A DNA stretch of 64,000 nt from Halopiger djelfimassiliensis (GCF_000455365.1 NZ_HG315688.1:124001-188000); one strand, 5' to 3'. Counted from the first letter of the stretch, positions 1-9,258 are shown. Program-made: numbers and translations. The notes: generated by a model from the letters alone, not told the origin.

Positions 1-346
1 CGCCGGTCGTGCCGACCTCGACGGTGGAGGTACCGTCGGTGTTGGCGACGTTGACGTTCACGTTCGCATCACCGGCGATGCCGGTCGCGTTCTGCTGTGC
101 CTCCTGATTGGCGGCCTGCACGCCGACGTTAGTCTGATCGACCTCCTGTGTCTGTGGGACCGTTGCGGTCGAGATCTGCTCGACGGTCGGAGCCACTTCC
201 TCCTCCTCTTCGATAACCACCGGTTCGACCGGTTCGGCCTGTTCTGGCTGATCGTGTGCCGCTGCCGTTCCGGCAAGCCCCATAAACGCGAGGGTGCCGA
301 TCATCGCTACCGTCAGTGTGATTGCGAAGGTGCGTTTCGTAGACAT
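1..346 (-). CDS. Secreted Q/N-containing protein, partial at the left window edge
   Basis: The reading frame starts at an ATG whose first base is 346 and stays open to base 1, so only the first 115 residues are visible. A signal peptide is clear: MSTKRT, a hydrophobic stretch of about 20 residues, then an AAAH-type cleavage region. An acidic linker follows (a run of five Glu near residue 52), then a Gln/Asn-rich segment with VDQTNVGVQ and NVNVNVAN. The VDQxNVxxQ motif resembles the repeat of the divergent neighbour at 974..2551, which suggests a paralogous or partner surface protein. Function is unknown; export by Sec is inferred. Confidence 0.75.
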   Translation of the reverse strand, partial: MSTKRTFAITLTVAMIGTLAFMGLAGTAAAHDQPEQAEPVEPVVIEEEEEVAPTVEQISTATVPQTQEVDQTNVGVQAANQEAQQNATGIAGDANVNVNVANTDGTSTVEVGTTG

Positions 347-925
347 TGTTGTGTTCGTAAGGCACGCATCACGAGCGGGGCGGCGTTACCCGTTCCGTAA
401 CGAACCGCGTGCGTTCGACCGCGTGACCGCTCGTTGCAGTAGGGATCGCCAACTCCCCGATGTGACGCGTTGCCCGGTCGATGCTCCCACCGTGTGCTAC
501 TTGAATCCGAACAACGGTTTCGGGCCGCATACTCGCGTTAGCGGACCTGAAACCGAGAATCAGGTCGGTGAGGAAAACGTTCCACTGACCGTTCCAGTCG
601 GCGTCGGCATGGCCGGACCGGGGCCTCGATCGCCGTGCGGCGTCCGGTGATCGGCACGCCCCGTTCGAGCCGCCACGTAACAGTCGACTTCGGTCACTGA
701 AACAATCTTTCGAGGCGATACGATCGGCTCCCGTCGCGGTACTGCCGCTGGCTCGAGCGCGTCCGAGGCGCTCACGAGGTCACACGCGCCACCTACTCGC
801 ACGGGGCCGAGCCGAAGGAGCCGGTTTCTAGCGGAAAGCGACTCGCTTCGCTCGAGTAGGCGCTTGCATCGGCAGATCAACTGACAGATAACAAAGTCCG
901 TCATCGGGATAGGAAGGTTTGCGCC
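347..925. other. Divergent intergenic region without a supported gene
   Basis: This 579-base stretch separates the two divergent secreted-protein genes and should hold both promoters. Open frames exist on both strands but their translations are Arg/Pro-rich and low in the Asp/Glu typical of haloarchaeal proteins, so I do not call them. A weak AT-rich element (agataacaaa, about 886-895) is a possible TATA box for the rightward gene. Confidence 0.5.
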
Positions 926-973
926 GTGGAGATGCAGAAAGAAAAGACTCTCACGGCTCGAGTCACACGAATC

Positions 974-2551
974 ATGACTACCACGACGACGATACGTTCA
1001 CAGTGTACGACGGTTCTGATGGCGTGTATAGTCGCCCTATCGATGATCGTTGCCGGCGCGGCAGTGCCGGCGGCTGCAGGGAGCGACGAACCGAACTCGG
1101 AGGCCGTCCACGCGCTCGAAGACGGTGAAGAACTGTACCTCGTTTTCGGTGCTGATCTCGGTGAGATGTCGCTCGAGGAGTACATCGAAGCGCACGCGTC
1201 GGGCGAGCAGGTTTCGGACGCCGAGGTCTCCCAGTACCAGGACGTCGACCAGGTCAACATCAACCAGCAGGCGAACGCGACCTCCATTTCGATCGACGGC
1301 GGTGAAGCGACTGCGATCCAGGAGGCGTCGCAACTGAACAGTAACGATCAGTTCGCCGACGCAGCGGCCGAGAACATCCAGGGACAGACGACCCAGTTCG
1401 AGGACGTCGGAAACGTCTACATCATTCTCGGCGACAGCGACGGAAAGCAGTTCGACGGCTGGGGGATCGCCGACAAGAAAGGCGACAAAACGAACGTCGA
1501 CACGGATCAGACGGCCGAAGCCGTCGTCACGCAGGCACAGGCGGTCGGGCAGTTGAACTACAACGAACAGAACGTCGCGTTCGCGCTTGCAGCGAACGGA
1601 AGCGAGGCGACCGCGGTACAGCAATCCTATCAGACAAACCAGAACCTGCAACAGGGGGTCGCTAACGCGACGAACGTCTACGTTGGCGACGGGAAATTTG
1701 CCGACAAGACCGGCGACCACCAGAAGTCGGGCAGCGGTCCCAGCGCGGGACAGGCGACCGTCGCCGAGGTGACACAGGGCCAGGAAAGCGACCAGATGAA
1801 CGTCAACGAACAGGACGGCTCCGTCGCTATCTCCGTCGGCGAGGGAAGTACCGCGACGGCCATCCAGTTCACCGAACAGGCAAACCTCAACGAACAGCTC
1901 GGCAACGCCAGCGCCACGAACGTCTTCACCTCGATGCCCGGCATGAACGTCGCAACCGCCGGAACGGACGGCGGCAACACGGTCGTCGACAGCCAGAAGA
2001 CCCTCGAGAAACTCGAGGGCAAGGAAGGCGACTTCCACCGGAAAGGCGTCGGCGACATCCAGTCGGCGACTTCGGAAGTGACCCAGAGCCAGGAGATCGA
2101 GCAGATGAACGTCAATCTGCAGAGCACTGCGATGGCGATCGCAACCAACGAAAGCACTGCGACCGCAGTGCAACTGGCCCACCAGCAAAACATCAACGCA
2201 CAGATCGGCCACGCCGATGCGTTGAACGTCTACGCGGGGCCCGGCTACAAGCACGATAGCGTTATCCAGTCCGAAACCACGAGCGTGACCCTCGAAGGTG
2301 GCGACGTGGACGAACTCAACGGGATCGCGTACGACTACGACACGACACAGACCAACGACGTCGAACAGCAAGCGAGTGCACAGATCGAGATGGTCCAGTT
2401 CGTTACACAGGAGAACGTCAACGAACAGCAGGCTGCCGTCGCGGTCGCGGAGGACGGCGGAAGCGCCGACTCCGCACAGGTGACGATGCAGGAGAACCAG
2501 AACCTCCAGTTCGGTTCCGTCGCCGCGACGAACGTCTGGGCCGCGGCGTAA
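974..2551 (+). CDS. Secreted QxNxNxQ-repeat protein (predicted beta-solenoid/amyloid-like surface protein)
   Basis: The protein has an N-terminal Sec signal (MTTTTTIRSQ, a hydrophobic core, then AGAAVPAAAG) and an acidic secreted body. From the ATG at 974 it has 525 residues; in-frame starts GTG 926 and ATG 932 would add up to 16. I favour 974 because it gives a typical signal peptide. The body holds ten QxNxNxQ motifs as five pairs; the two motifs of a pair start 27 residues apart (28 once), and between them lies an AxAI...ATAxQ core. Pairs are separated by more variable acidic or lysine-containing spacers. This resembles curlin-type or other beta-solenoid repeats, but I do not recognise a named family. 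It may polymerise or serve as matrix protein next to a polysaccharide locus; that role is inference. It is divergent from the related gene at 1..346. Confidence 0.85.
   Translation: MTTTTTIRSQCTTVLMACIVALSMIVAGAAVPAAAGSDEPNSEAVHALEDGEELYLVFGADLGEMSLEEYIEAHASGEQVSDAEVSQYQDVDQVNINQQANATSISIDGGEATAIQEASQLNSNDQFADAAAENIQGQTTQFEDVGNVYIILGDSDGKQFDGWGIADKKGDKTNVDTDQTAEAVVTQAQAVGQLNYNEQNVAFALAANGSEATAVQQSYQTNQNLQQGVANATNVYVGDGKFADKTGDHQKSGSGPSAGQATVAEVTQGQESDQMNVNEQDGSVAISVGEGSTATAIQFTEQANLNEQLGNASATNVFTSMPGMNVATAGTDGGNTVVDSQKTLEKLEGKEGDFHRKGVGDIQSATSEVTQSQEIEQMNVNLQSTAMAIATNESTATAVQLAHQQNINAQIGHADALNVYAGPGYKHDSVIQSETTSVTLEGGDVDELNGIAYDYDTTQTNDVEQQASAQIEMVQFVTQENVNEQQAAVAVAEDGGSADSAQVTMQENQNLQFGSVAATNVWAAA
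1226..2539 (+). repeat. Five diverged protein-level repeats within the secreted gene
   Basis: Units of about 50 codons lie at roughly 1226-1375, 1523-1675, 1766-1921, 2075-2233 and 2384-2539. Each reads approximately VTQxQxxxQxNxNxQ, an AxAI core, ATAxQxxxQxNxNxQ, then ATNV. The units are conserved in protein rather than in DNA, which points to old duplications kept by selection. Spacers differ in length and sequence. Confidence 0.8.
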
Positions 2552-3150
2552 GTGGACGCTTTGCGGCTACCGTTCGATCGACGTACTCGAATACCTCGTT
2601 TCCACTGTTTCTTCGCGACTCCGGAGGTTTCGGGTCGAAACCGTCCGTATCGTCGTCGGTTCACGGAAAGACCGCCGAGGAACGGCGAAACGATCACTAA
2701 AACGATGATTTCGACGAGCGGAGCGACCGGATCGACGGGACGACGCTTCCGCCGGGTGAGGCTTTTGGTGTGAATTCGGGGTCCAATAGCGGACCCGATC
2801 CCATCAACACGGCGACCGGATCGGTCGATGGAAGAGCGCGTTTATCCGCTAATAGACGGCTTCCCAGCCGAACCGATCGATACCGTCCGAGAACGGCAGC
2901 CGATATTGGATATTTCGTTGACGGAACGATCACAGGAGCAAACGACACCCCACTCGGAACGGGCGGGTATGGATGTCGACACTGCTGGCGTCGTCGTTGG
3001 TTCGGGCCAGCCCCGCCCGTTGGCTCGAGCGTGGTCGCACCCGAGAGTACCCGCGACGATCCCGGTTCACGAGTCTCGGTGTGACCGGATCGCCGGCGTG
3101 ATGGCGGTCGTTCGGACGACGCAGCCGGATCGAACGGAGGTGGGGTCCCC
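2552..3150. other. Intergenic region, no supported gene
   Basis: About 600 bases lie between the repeat protein and glmS. Short open frames occur, the longest about 110 codons at 2828-3163, but it overlaps the glmS start and its translation has no recognisable domain or acidic bias. The glmS promoter should lie in the right half; I could not pick a convincing TATA box. Confidence 0.45.
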
Positions 3151-4947
3151 GTGTGTGGACTGATCGGCTACGTCGGACGGCGGGCCGACCGAAACGTCCA
3201 GGAGGTGCTACTGGACGGGCTGTCGAGCCTCGAGTACCGTGGCTACGACTCAGCGGGCATGGCCGTTTCGAACTCGTCGCTGGCCGTCTACAAGCGGGAA
3301 GGGGACCTCTCCGCACTCGAAGGCGCGCTACCGGACGAGCCACTCGACGGGGTCGCGGGGATCGGCCACACCCGGTGGAGCACGCACGGCAGCCCGTCGG
3401 ACGCGAACGCACATCCACACACCGACTGCACCGGCCGCGTCGCGGTCGCTCACAACGGCATCATCGACAACTACCGGGCGCTGCGGGAATCACTCGAGAC
3501 GGACGGCCACGAGTTCGACAGCGAAACCGACACCGAGGTCATCCCCCACCTGATCGAATCGGCCCTCGAGCGGGGCGACGACGCCGAAACGGCGTTTCGA
3601 TGGGCGATAGACAGACTCGAGGGGAGTTACGCGGTTGCGGCGACCTACGCCGGCCACGAGACGGTCTACGCCGCGCGAAACCGCTCGCCGCTCGTCGTCG
3701 GCATCGACGACGACGGGTACTTCCTCGCCAGCGACGTGCCGGCGTTTCTCGAGTACACGGACGCCGTCACGTATCTCGACGACGGACACGTCGCGTCGAT
3801 ACGGCCGTCCGGCGTCGAGATCACGGACGAACGGGGTGCCTGCGTCGACGTCTCGGTCGAAACCGTCGAGTGGGAGCCGGAAGACGCGGGCAAAAGCGGC
3901 TACGAGCATTACACGCTCAAAGAGATCCACGAACAGCCCCGGGCGATCCGCAACTGTCTCCGCGGTCGGCCGCAGGAACTGACCGGGGACGTCTCGATCG
4001 ACGCGCTCGAGGACGTCGAACGGCCGGACCGGATCCAGTTCGTGGCCTGTGGAACGTCGTATCACGCGTCACTGTACGGCGCGCGGTTGTTCCGGGAGCG
4101 ATCGGTGCCGGCAACGGCGTTTCTTGCCAGCGAGTACGACGCCGACGCGGTTCCCGTCGACGACGGGACGCTGGTCGTCGGGGTGACCCAGAGCGGCGAG
4201 ACTGCCGATACCCTCCGTGCCCTCCGGGACGCGAACAGGGCCGGCGCGACGACGCTTGCGGTGACGAACGTCGTCGGGAGTTCCGCGCCACGGGAGACCG
4301 ACCACGCGATGTACATCCGGGCCGGACCGGAGATCGGCGTCGCAGCGACCAAGACCTTCGTCACACAGCAGGTCGCGTTAGCGATGCTCTCGAGCGGGCT
4401 GACGGGTGAACGGTCCCGGGAAGTCGTCGCCGCACTCAGGGACTTGCCCGACCGGATCCAGTCGGTGCTGGACGAATCACGCGCGCGAACGATCGCATCC
4501 GAGTACGCAGCTGCCGACGCGTATTTCGTCATCGGTCGCGGGTACAGCGCACCGGTGGCGCTCGAGGGCGCGCTCAAGATGAAAGAGATCACCTACAAAC
4601 ACGCCGAGGGGTTCCCCGCCGGCGAGTTGAAACACGGACCGCTGGCGCTCGTGACCGAACGGACGCCGGTCTTCGCCGTGATCTCCCGCGACTCGAACGC
4701 GGAGACGATGCTCGGAAACGTAAACGAAGTCGCGTCTCGAGGGGCACCGGTGATCGCCGTCACGGACGCAAGCGAGGCGGTCGCAGCCGACGTCGATCAC
4801 GTGCTCCGGATCCCGGAAACCCACCGTCGGTTCACCCCGATCCTCGCGAACGTCCAGCTCCAGCTGGTGTCCTACTGGATGGCGAACCAGCTCGATCGGT
4901 CGATCGACAAACCACGAAACCTCGCGAAAAGCGTCACCGTCGAGTAG
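3151..4947 (+). CDS. glmS: Glutamine--fructose-6-phosphate aminotransferase (isomerizing)
   Basis: GlmS converts fructose-6-phosphate and glutamine to glucosamine-6-phosphate, the entry to UDP-GlcNAc synthesis, in the cytosol. The GTG start is fixed because residue 2 is the catalytic Cys of the class II amidotransferase domain (MCGLIGYVGRR), which is exposed after Met removal. The amidotransferase domain covers about residues 2-220, followed by two SIS sugar-isomerase domains: CGTSYHAS near residue 300 and the conserved KHGPLALV near 494. The C-terminus ends in the usual KPRNLAKSVTVE. At 598 residues the length is normal. It heads the glycan locus and would supply amino sugar to the UDP-GlcNAc-using genes downstream. 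Confidence 0.97.
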   Translation: MCGLIGYVGRRADRNVQEVLLDGLSSLEYRGYDSAGMAVSNSSLAVYKREGDLSALEGALPDEPLDGVAGIGHTRWSTHGSPSDANAHPHTDCTGRVAVAHNGIIDNYRALRESLETDGHEFDSETDTEVIPHLIESALERGDDAETAFRWAIDRLEGSYAVAATYAGHETVYAARNRSPLVVGIDDDGYFLASDVPAFLEYTDAVTYLDDGHVASIRPSGVEITDERGACVDVSVETVEWEPEDAGKSGYEHYTLKEIHEQPRAIRNCLRGRPQELTGDVSIDALEDVERPDRIQFVACGTSYHASLYGARLFRERSVPATAFLASEYDADAVPVDDGTLVVGVTQSGETADTLRALRDANRAGATTLAVTNVVGSSAPRETDHAMYIRAGPEIGVAATKTFVTQQVALAMLSSGLTGERSREVVAALRDLPDRIQSVLDESRARTIASEYAAADAYFVIGRGYSAPVALEGALKMKEITYKHAEGFPAGELKHGPLALVTERTPVFAVISRDSNAETMLGNVNEVASRGAPVIAVTDASEAVAADVDHVLRIPETHRRFTPILANVQLQLVSYWMANQLDRSIDKPRNLAKSVTVE

Positions 4948-5264
4948 ATCGGCCCGCTCGACGGGGGACACGTTCCGGAAACGGTACGCAGTCCGTTCCC
5001 GGGACGTAGCGGTCCCGTACCGAGCGAATCGGAAGGCCAGCATCGGGATAGTCATACTCTACCGGTCGATTTCGGTGGTATCAACGCCCTACATGGACGA
5101 AATTATTTACCGGATCACGATGTGGAGTGTGCCATGCGACCCGGTGTGCTACATCGAGACCGCGGATCCGTCAGACGAGAGGACGTACCGGTTCCCGTCC
5201 GTGTGACAGCCGCTCGAGGCGGACACCACGGGTCGGCTCCACTCGGTCGCTCGCTCGGAGAGCC
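4948..5264. promoter_or_regulatory. Intergenic region with candidate promoter for the 5265 gene
   Basis: This 317-base gap contains an AT-rich element, aaattattta at 5100-5109, the best TATA-box candidate for the rightward operon starting at 5265. It would imply a leader of roughly 130 bases. No gene is supported here; an upstream in-frame extension of the next gene (from 5127) is Arg-rich and looks non-coding. Confidence 0.4.
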
Positions 5265-6113
5265 ATGCCACTGATCGACGAAAACGGGAACCTCTTCGGC
5301 CTCGTCAACGTCATCGACGCGCTGGTGGTCGTGCTGGGTCTTGCCGTGCTCGTCGCGGGGATCGCGGTCGTCTCGAGCGTCGGCGACGACCCGGAGACCG
5401 GCGAAACACAGGCGGCTCCCGGCGAGGCGGAGACGAGGTTCGTGACGCTCGACCTCGGCACGCAATACGACTACGTGCTCGATCGACTCGAAGAAGGCGA
5501 CACCGCGGCGATCAGCGGGACCGGCGAGACCGTTACGGTGACCGACGTCTACGTCAGCCCTTCGGCACCGGACCACGCGAACGGCTCCGTGTCACGGGCG
5601 ACGATCCGCGCGGAAGTCGACGGCCTAGCCCGCGAGACGGCGGACCGGGACGTCTTTCAGGTCGCCGGCGATCCCCTCCTGCTGGGTCACGAACTCGCGC
5701 TGGATCTGGGAACCTACGCCATGACTGGAACGATAACGGCGATCGACACCGAAGAGCCGACGCTGTCGATCAACGAAACCACCACCGACGCCGAGATCGA
5801 ACTCGAGAACGTCCCGCCCGCCGTCGCGGCGGCGCTCGAGGAGAACATGTCCGAGACTGCCCGCGGGGAGACGATCGCGACGATCACCGGGATCGAACGG
5901 GACCCCGCGAGCGTCGTCCTCGAGAGCGAGGGTGGCGACATCTACGAACGCGAACACCCGCGAAACGAGGACGTGACGTTGACGGTCGAGTTGCGGACGG
6001 TCGAAACCGATACCGGCCTCGAGTTCCGCGGGGAGCGCCTCGAAGTCGGCACGTCCGTCGCGCTCGATTTCGGGACGGTCACCGTCGACGGCGACGTTAC
6101 CTCGATCGACTAG
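5265..6113 (+). CDS. DUF4330-type membrane-anchored protein
   Basis: The protein has 282 residues from the ATG at 5265 (MPLIDENGNLFG). One N-terminal membrane segment (about residues 15-37, VNVIDALVVVLGLAVLVAG) anchors an outward-facing domain rich in beta-strand-forming, acidic sequence. The MPLIDENGNLFGxxNxxD start and overall layout match haloarchaeal DUF4330 proteins, which often lie beside exopolysaccharide genes. Function is unknown. It is followed after four bases by the next gene and forms a likely operon with 6118..6765 and the glycosyltransferase at 6762. Confidence 0.8.
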   Translation: MPLIDENGNLFGLVNVIDALVVVLGLAVLVAGIAVVSSVGDDPETGETQAAPGEAETRFVTLDLGTQYDYVLDRLEEGDTAAISGTGETVTVTDVYVSPSAPDHANGSVSRATIRAEVDGLARETADRDVFQVAGDPLLLGHELALDLGTYAMTGTITAIDTEEPTLSINETTTDAEIELENVPPAVAAALEENMSETARGETIATITGIERDPASVVLESEGGDIYEREHPRNEDVTLTVELRTVETDTGLEFRGERLEVGTSVALDFGTVTVDGDVTSID

Positions 6114-6117
6114 TCCG

Positions 6118-6765
6118 ATGAGTTGCCTCGACCGCCTCCGAGAGGGCTCGACCGTCCTGAAGAGAGGGCGCGAGATCAGAGCACAACTGGACAGCGCGGC
6201 CGAAGGGTCCGCGTTCGCACGCAGTCGCCCGTTCGTACCGGACCGAGTCGACCTCGAACGGGCGTTCGCCGACTCGAAAGCGAGTTCCGGGTACGCGGCC
6301 GCCGTGGCTGCCGGCAGATGGTTCCGGCGGACAGCGGCGAACGCGCGACTCGCCGACGGCGGAGCGCGGCTCAGGCGGTACGCGACGGCTTCGGCGGGCT
6401 ACCAGTGGCTCACCACGGAGCCGGCGACGAACGTCATCGTCGTCGACCTCACCGAAACGCGAACCGTCGGGCCGGTGATCCTGACGCTCGAGCGAACGGT
6501 TCGACGGCTCGAAGCTGCCGGTTCCGCGTCGAAGGTAGCCGATCTCGTCGGCCGTCTCGCTTCGGCCGTTCGGACGCGATCCGGGTGGAGACGTCGGTTA
6601 CTCGTCTACATCGCCATACTCGGGACCGTCCTGACGGCCGTTCTCGCGATCCCGTCCGCCGACTCGATTCCGGTCGGGTTCGTACTGTCGGGTTCGCTGC
6701 GAACGCCTCCCTATCGACCCCACCGACCGGACCGCAAAGCCGACGACGCGCTCGAACGACTATGA
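6118..6765 (+). CDS. Haloarchaeal membrane protein of unknown function
   Basis: This 215-residue protein has an amphipathic, Arg/Ala-rich N-terminal half and a single predicted membrane segment near residues 161-180 (LLVYIAILGTVLTAVLAIPS). A segment around 100-115 (NVIVVDLTETRTVGP) is hydrophobic and acidic. I recognise no family. It starts four bases after the DUF4330 gene, and its stop overlaps the start of the glycosyltransferase (ATGA at 6762-6765), which indicates translational coupling and a role in the same surface-glycan operon. Confidence 0.75.
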   Translation: MSCLDRLREGSTVLKRGREIRAQLDSAAEGSAFARSRPFVPDRVDLERAFADSKASSGYAAAVAAGRWFRRTAANARLADGGARLRRYATASAGYQWLTTEPATNVIVVDLTETRTVGPVILTLERTVRRLEAAGSASKVADLVGRLASAVRTRSGWRRRLLVYIAILGTVLTAVLAIPSADSIPVGFVLSGSLRTPPYRPHRPDRKADDALERL

Positions 6766-8021
6766 CGTGCTCGGATGATTCACACGCGATCCTGTTTGTT
6801 ACCCAGTATTACCCGCCGGAAACCGGGGCTGCATCGACCCGCGTCGGGGAGTTGACGAAACGGTGGGCACGCGACGGCCACTCCGTGACGGTCCTCACCG
6901 CCGCCCCCGATTACCCCGAAGGAGAGGTGTACGACGGGTACGAAAACGACTGGCTCACCCGGGAAGAACGGGACGGCGTCACCGTCTACACGACGAAAAC
7001 GATCCCCGCCTCCAACGAGGGGTTCCTGTGGCGGTCGGTGAAGTTCGTCTGGTTCATGCTCGTCGGGACGGTCGTCGGCCTACGATACCTCGATCCGGAC
7101 GTCGTCGTCGCGACGTCGCCACAACCGTTTACCGGCGTTATCGGCTGGCTCATCGCCCGGATCCGCCGCGCCCGCTTCGTCTTCGAAGTCCGGGATCTCT
7201 GGCCGGAAAGCATCACCGCGGTAAGCGATTTCGATAACGATCTCGTCGTCACCGGACTCGATCTGCTGGTCGAGTTCCTGTATTCGCGCGCGGACCGGAT
7301 CGCCGTCGTTTCCCGCGGGTTCGTGCCGGCGGTTGCCGCCACGGGAGTCGATACGGACGACATCTGGGTCCATCCGAACGGGGTCGATCCGTCGTTTTTC
7401 GACCGCTCCGACGACGAATGGCAGGTGGCGGACCCCCTCCGCGGGAAACTCGCCGATCGGTTCGTGGTGTCGTACGTCGGCACCGTCGGGCGGGCACACG
7501 GACTCGAGGTCGTTCTCGATGCGGCAGAACGCTTTCGGGGAACCGAGAACGTCCTGTTCGTCGTCGTCGGGTTCGGAGCACACGCGGATCGACTCGAGCG
7601 GGAGGCCAACGAGAGGGGCCTCGAGAACGTCCTGTTCGTCGGCCGACGGCCCAAGACCGAGGTCCCGGACTTCCTCGATCTGACCGACGTTTCGCTCGTT
7701 CACCTGAAGGATCGGGACCTGTTCCGCTCGGCGATCCCCTCCAAACTGTTCGAGGCGCTGGCGAGCGGGACTCCGATCGCGCTCGGCGTTCGCGGGGAGG
7801 CAGCACGCATCGTCGAGGAAAGCGAGACCGGACTCGTGTTCGAACCCGAGGACGACGGAGCGTTGGCCGCCGCGGTCAGACGGTTGCGGGGCGACGACGA
7901 ACTCTACGAGCGGTGTCGGCGAAACGCCCGGCCGTACGTCCGGGCGAACTACTCGTGGGACGTGATCGCAACCGAGTACCGACGCGACATCGAATCGCTC
8001 GTGGGCCATGCGAAAGCGTGA
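6762..8021 (+). CDS. Glycosyltransferase family 4 protein (WbuB-like)
   Basis: This 419-residue GT-B glycosyltransferase opens with the donor-independent N-terminal motif FVTQYYPPETGAAS and a DGHSVTVLTAAPDYP segment typical of WbuB/fucosamine-transferase-like enzymes. The C-terminal domain has HPNGVDPSFF, VSYVGTVGRAHG and FEALASGTPIALG, the usual nucleotide-sugar-binding region. It should transfer a sugar from a nucleotide donor to a lipid-linked glycan on the cytoplasmic side of the membrane; the actual sugar cannot be read from sequence. The ATG at 6762 overlaps the previous stop by four bases. Confidence 0.9.
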   Translation: MTCSDDSHAILFVTQYYPPETGAASTRVGELTKRWARDGHSVTVLTAAPDYPEGEVYDGYENDWLTREERDGVTVYTTKTIPASNEGFLWRSVKFVWFMLVGTVVGLRYLDPDVVVATSPQPFTGVIGWLIARIRRARFVFEVRDLWPESITAVSDFDNDLVVTGLDLLVEFLYSRADRIAVVSRGFVPAVAATGVDTDDIWVHPNGVDPSFFDRSDDEWQVADPLRGKLADRFVVSYVGTVGRAHGLEVVLDAAERFRGTENVLFVVVGFGAHADRLEREANERGLENVLFVGRRPKTEVPDFLDLTDVSLVHLKDRDLFRSAIPSKLFEALASGTPIALGVRGEAARIVEESETGLVFEPEDDGALAAAVRRLRGDDELYERCRRNARPYVRANYSWDVIATEYRRDIESLVGHAKA

Positions 8022-8052
8022 CCGATGGGGCCGGCGACACCCAGCGACGGGA

Positions 8053-9042
8053 CTACCGGTCGAACTCGAGTCCGTCCGGCATCGTCGCTCGCTCCGTTTC
8101 CCGTTCGATCGCCATCGCGACCGAGAGCGCCGCGAGCGCCTCGTCGACCGGCACCGCCGGCGGCTTCTCGGTCGCGACCGTCTCGAGGAACGATTCGAGT
8201 TCCATCCGGAGTGGTTCGCCGCCCGGGACCGCCGGGCGCTCGATGAGCCGTTCGTGTTTGAATCGGACGTCCCCGTCCGTTTCGATGTACTCCGGCACCG
8301 AGTTCCGATGGATTTCGATCGACTGGCCGAGGTAGTCCAGTTCGATGAAACACTCCTCGGCGGTGATCTCGAGCGTTCGAACCTTGCGCTGTGTCTTTCG
8401 GCTCGCGGTCAGCGACGCCATCGTCCCGCCGTCGAACTCGAGCAGCGCCGCGGCGTGTCCGTTCCCGTCGACGCCGGCAGCGGCTACCGAGACCGGATCG
8501 TCCCGGAGCAGCGACAGCACGATGTCGATGTCATGGATCATTAAGTCGCGGACGACACTGTTTCCCACCTCCCTGTCTACCGGAGGCCCCAGCCGTCGGG
8601 CACGAACGCTTGCGATCGCACACTCCTCGAGGATCGTCTCGAGTTCGACGACGGCCGGATTGAACCGCTCGATGTGGCCGACCTGAAACGGAACGTCGGC
8701 GGCTTCGATTCGGGACCGAAACTCATCGGCTCGCTCCAGTGACCCAAGGACCGGCTTCTCGACGAACGTCGCGACGTCGGCGTCCAGACAGGCGGTCGCC
8801 ACCTCGTAGTGGTACTGCGTGGGGACGACGACGGAGACGGCGTCGACGGCGTCCAAAAGCGACTCGCGATCCATCGCCGCGGTACCGTACTCGCTCGCAA
8901 CGGCGGTTGCCCGGTCCGCATCGGTATCGGCGACGCCGACCAGCGTCGCCTCCGGCAACTCGCTGTACACTCGAGCGTGGTGGTGCCCCATCGAACCGAC
9001 GCCGATCACGCCGACGTCGATCCGCTCGCGGTTTCGAGTCAT
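8053..9042 (-). CDS. Gfo/Idh/MocA-family NAD(P)-dependent sugar oxidoreductase
   Basis: The start at 9042 gives 329 residues beginning MTRNRERIDVGVIGVGSMG, with the Rossmann GxGxxG at about residues 12-19. VEKPVLGS supplies the conserved EKP motif with the catalytic-region Lys, and GHIERFNP and the acidic C-terminal beta-sheet domain fit the family. Enzymes of this type beside WecB-type epimerases often act on UDP-GlcNAc derivatives (for example 3-dehydrogenation). That substrate is inference. It is divergent from wecB, and the 239-base gap should hold both promoters. Confidence 0.88.
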   Translation of the reverse strand: MTRNRERIDVGVIGVGSMGHHHARVYSELPEATLVGVADTDADRATAVASEYGTAAMDRESLLDAVDAVSVVVPTQYHYEVATACLDADVATFVEKPVLGSLERADEFRSRIEAADVPFQVGHIERFNPAVVELETILEECAIASVRARRLGPPVDREVGNSVVRDLMIHDIDIVLSLLRDDPVSVAAAGVDGNGHAAALLEFDGGTMASLTASRKTQRKVRTLEITAEECFIELDYLGQSIEIHRNSVPEYIETDGDVRFKHERLIERPAVPGGEPLRMELESFLETVATEKPPAVPVDEALAALSVAMAIERETERATMPDGLEFDR

Positions 9043-9250
9043 GTGTGGTACGAGTCTCGGCGGTCGCCGGAACGGTGCGTTCGGCACCGAAAGTCGCCGC
9101 TCCGGTCGCGGATTCGCCCCGTTCCCGCTGTACGCTTGCCGTCGCCGTCTGGAACCGGAATAAAGACACGAGACGGTCTCCGGTTCAACGGTCCGTTCGA
9201 CGGATGATAGGCAGCGATTACCCGCGTTCACCGCCGAACAACGGGTGAAT

Positions 9251-9258
9251 AGTATACT
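9251..9258 (+). promoter_or_regulatory. Candidate TATA box of wecB
   Basis: The AT-rich octamer agtatact is centred about 27 bases upstream of the wecB ATG at 9282. That spacing is the one expected for a leaderless haloarchaeal transcript starting at or just before the start codon. Confidence 0.55.

Noticed and set aside
560-904. Leftward 114-codon frame between the two secreted-protein genes
   Set aside because: No start context, domain or composition support; the region is better explained as a divergent promoter.
1037-2371. A 444-codon open frame antisense to the repeat protein
   Set aside because: The sense strand has a signal peptide and regular repeats; the antisense product only reflects them.
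1226-2539. CRISPR array in the repeat-rich first gene
   Set aside because: The repeats are conserved as protein, not as DNA, are about 50 codons long and lie in one open frame.
2828-3163. Possible 111-residue gene before glmS
   Set aside because: It overlaps the certain glmS start, has no domain and lacks the acidic bias of real genes here.
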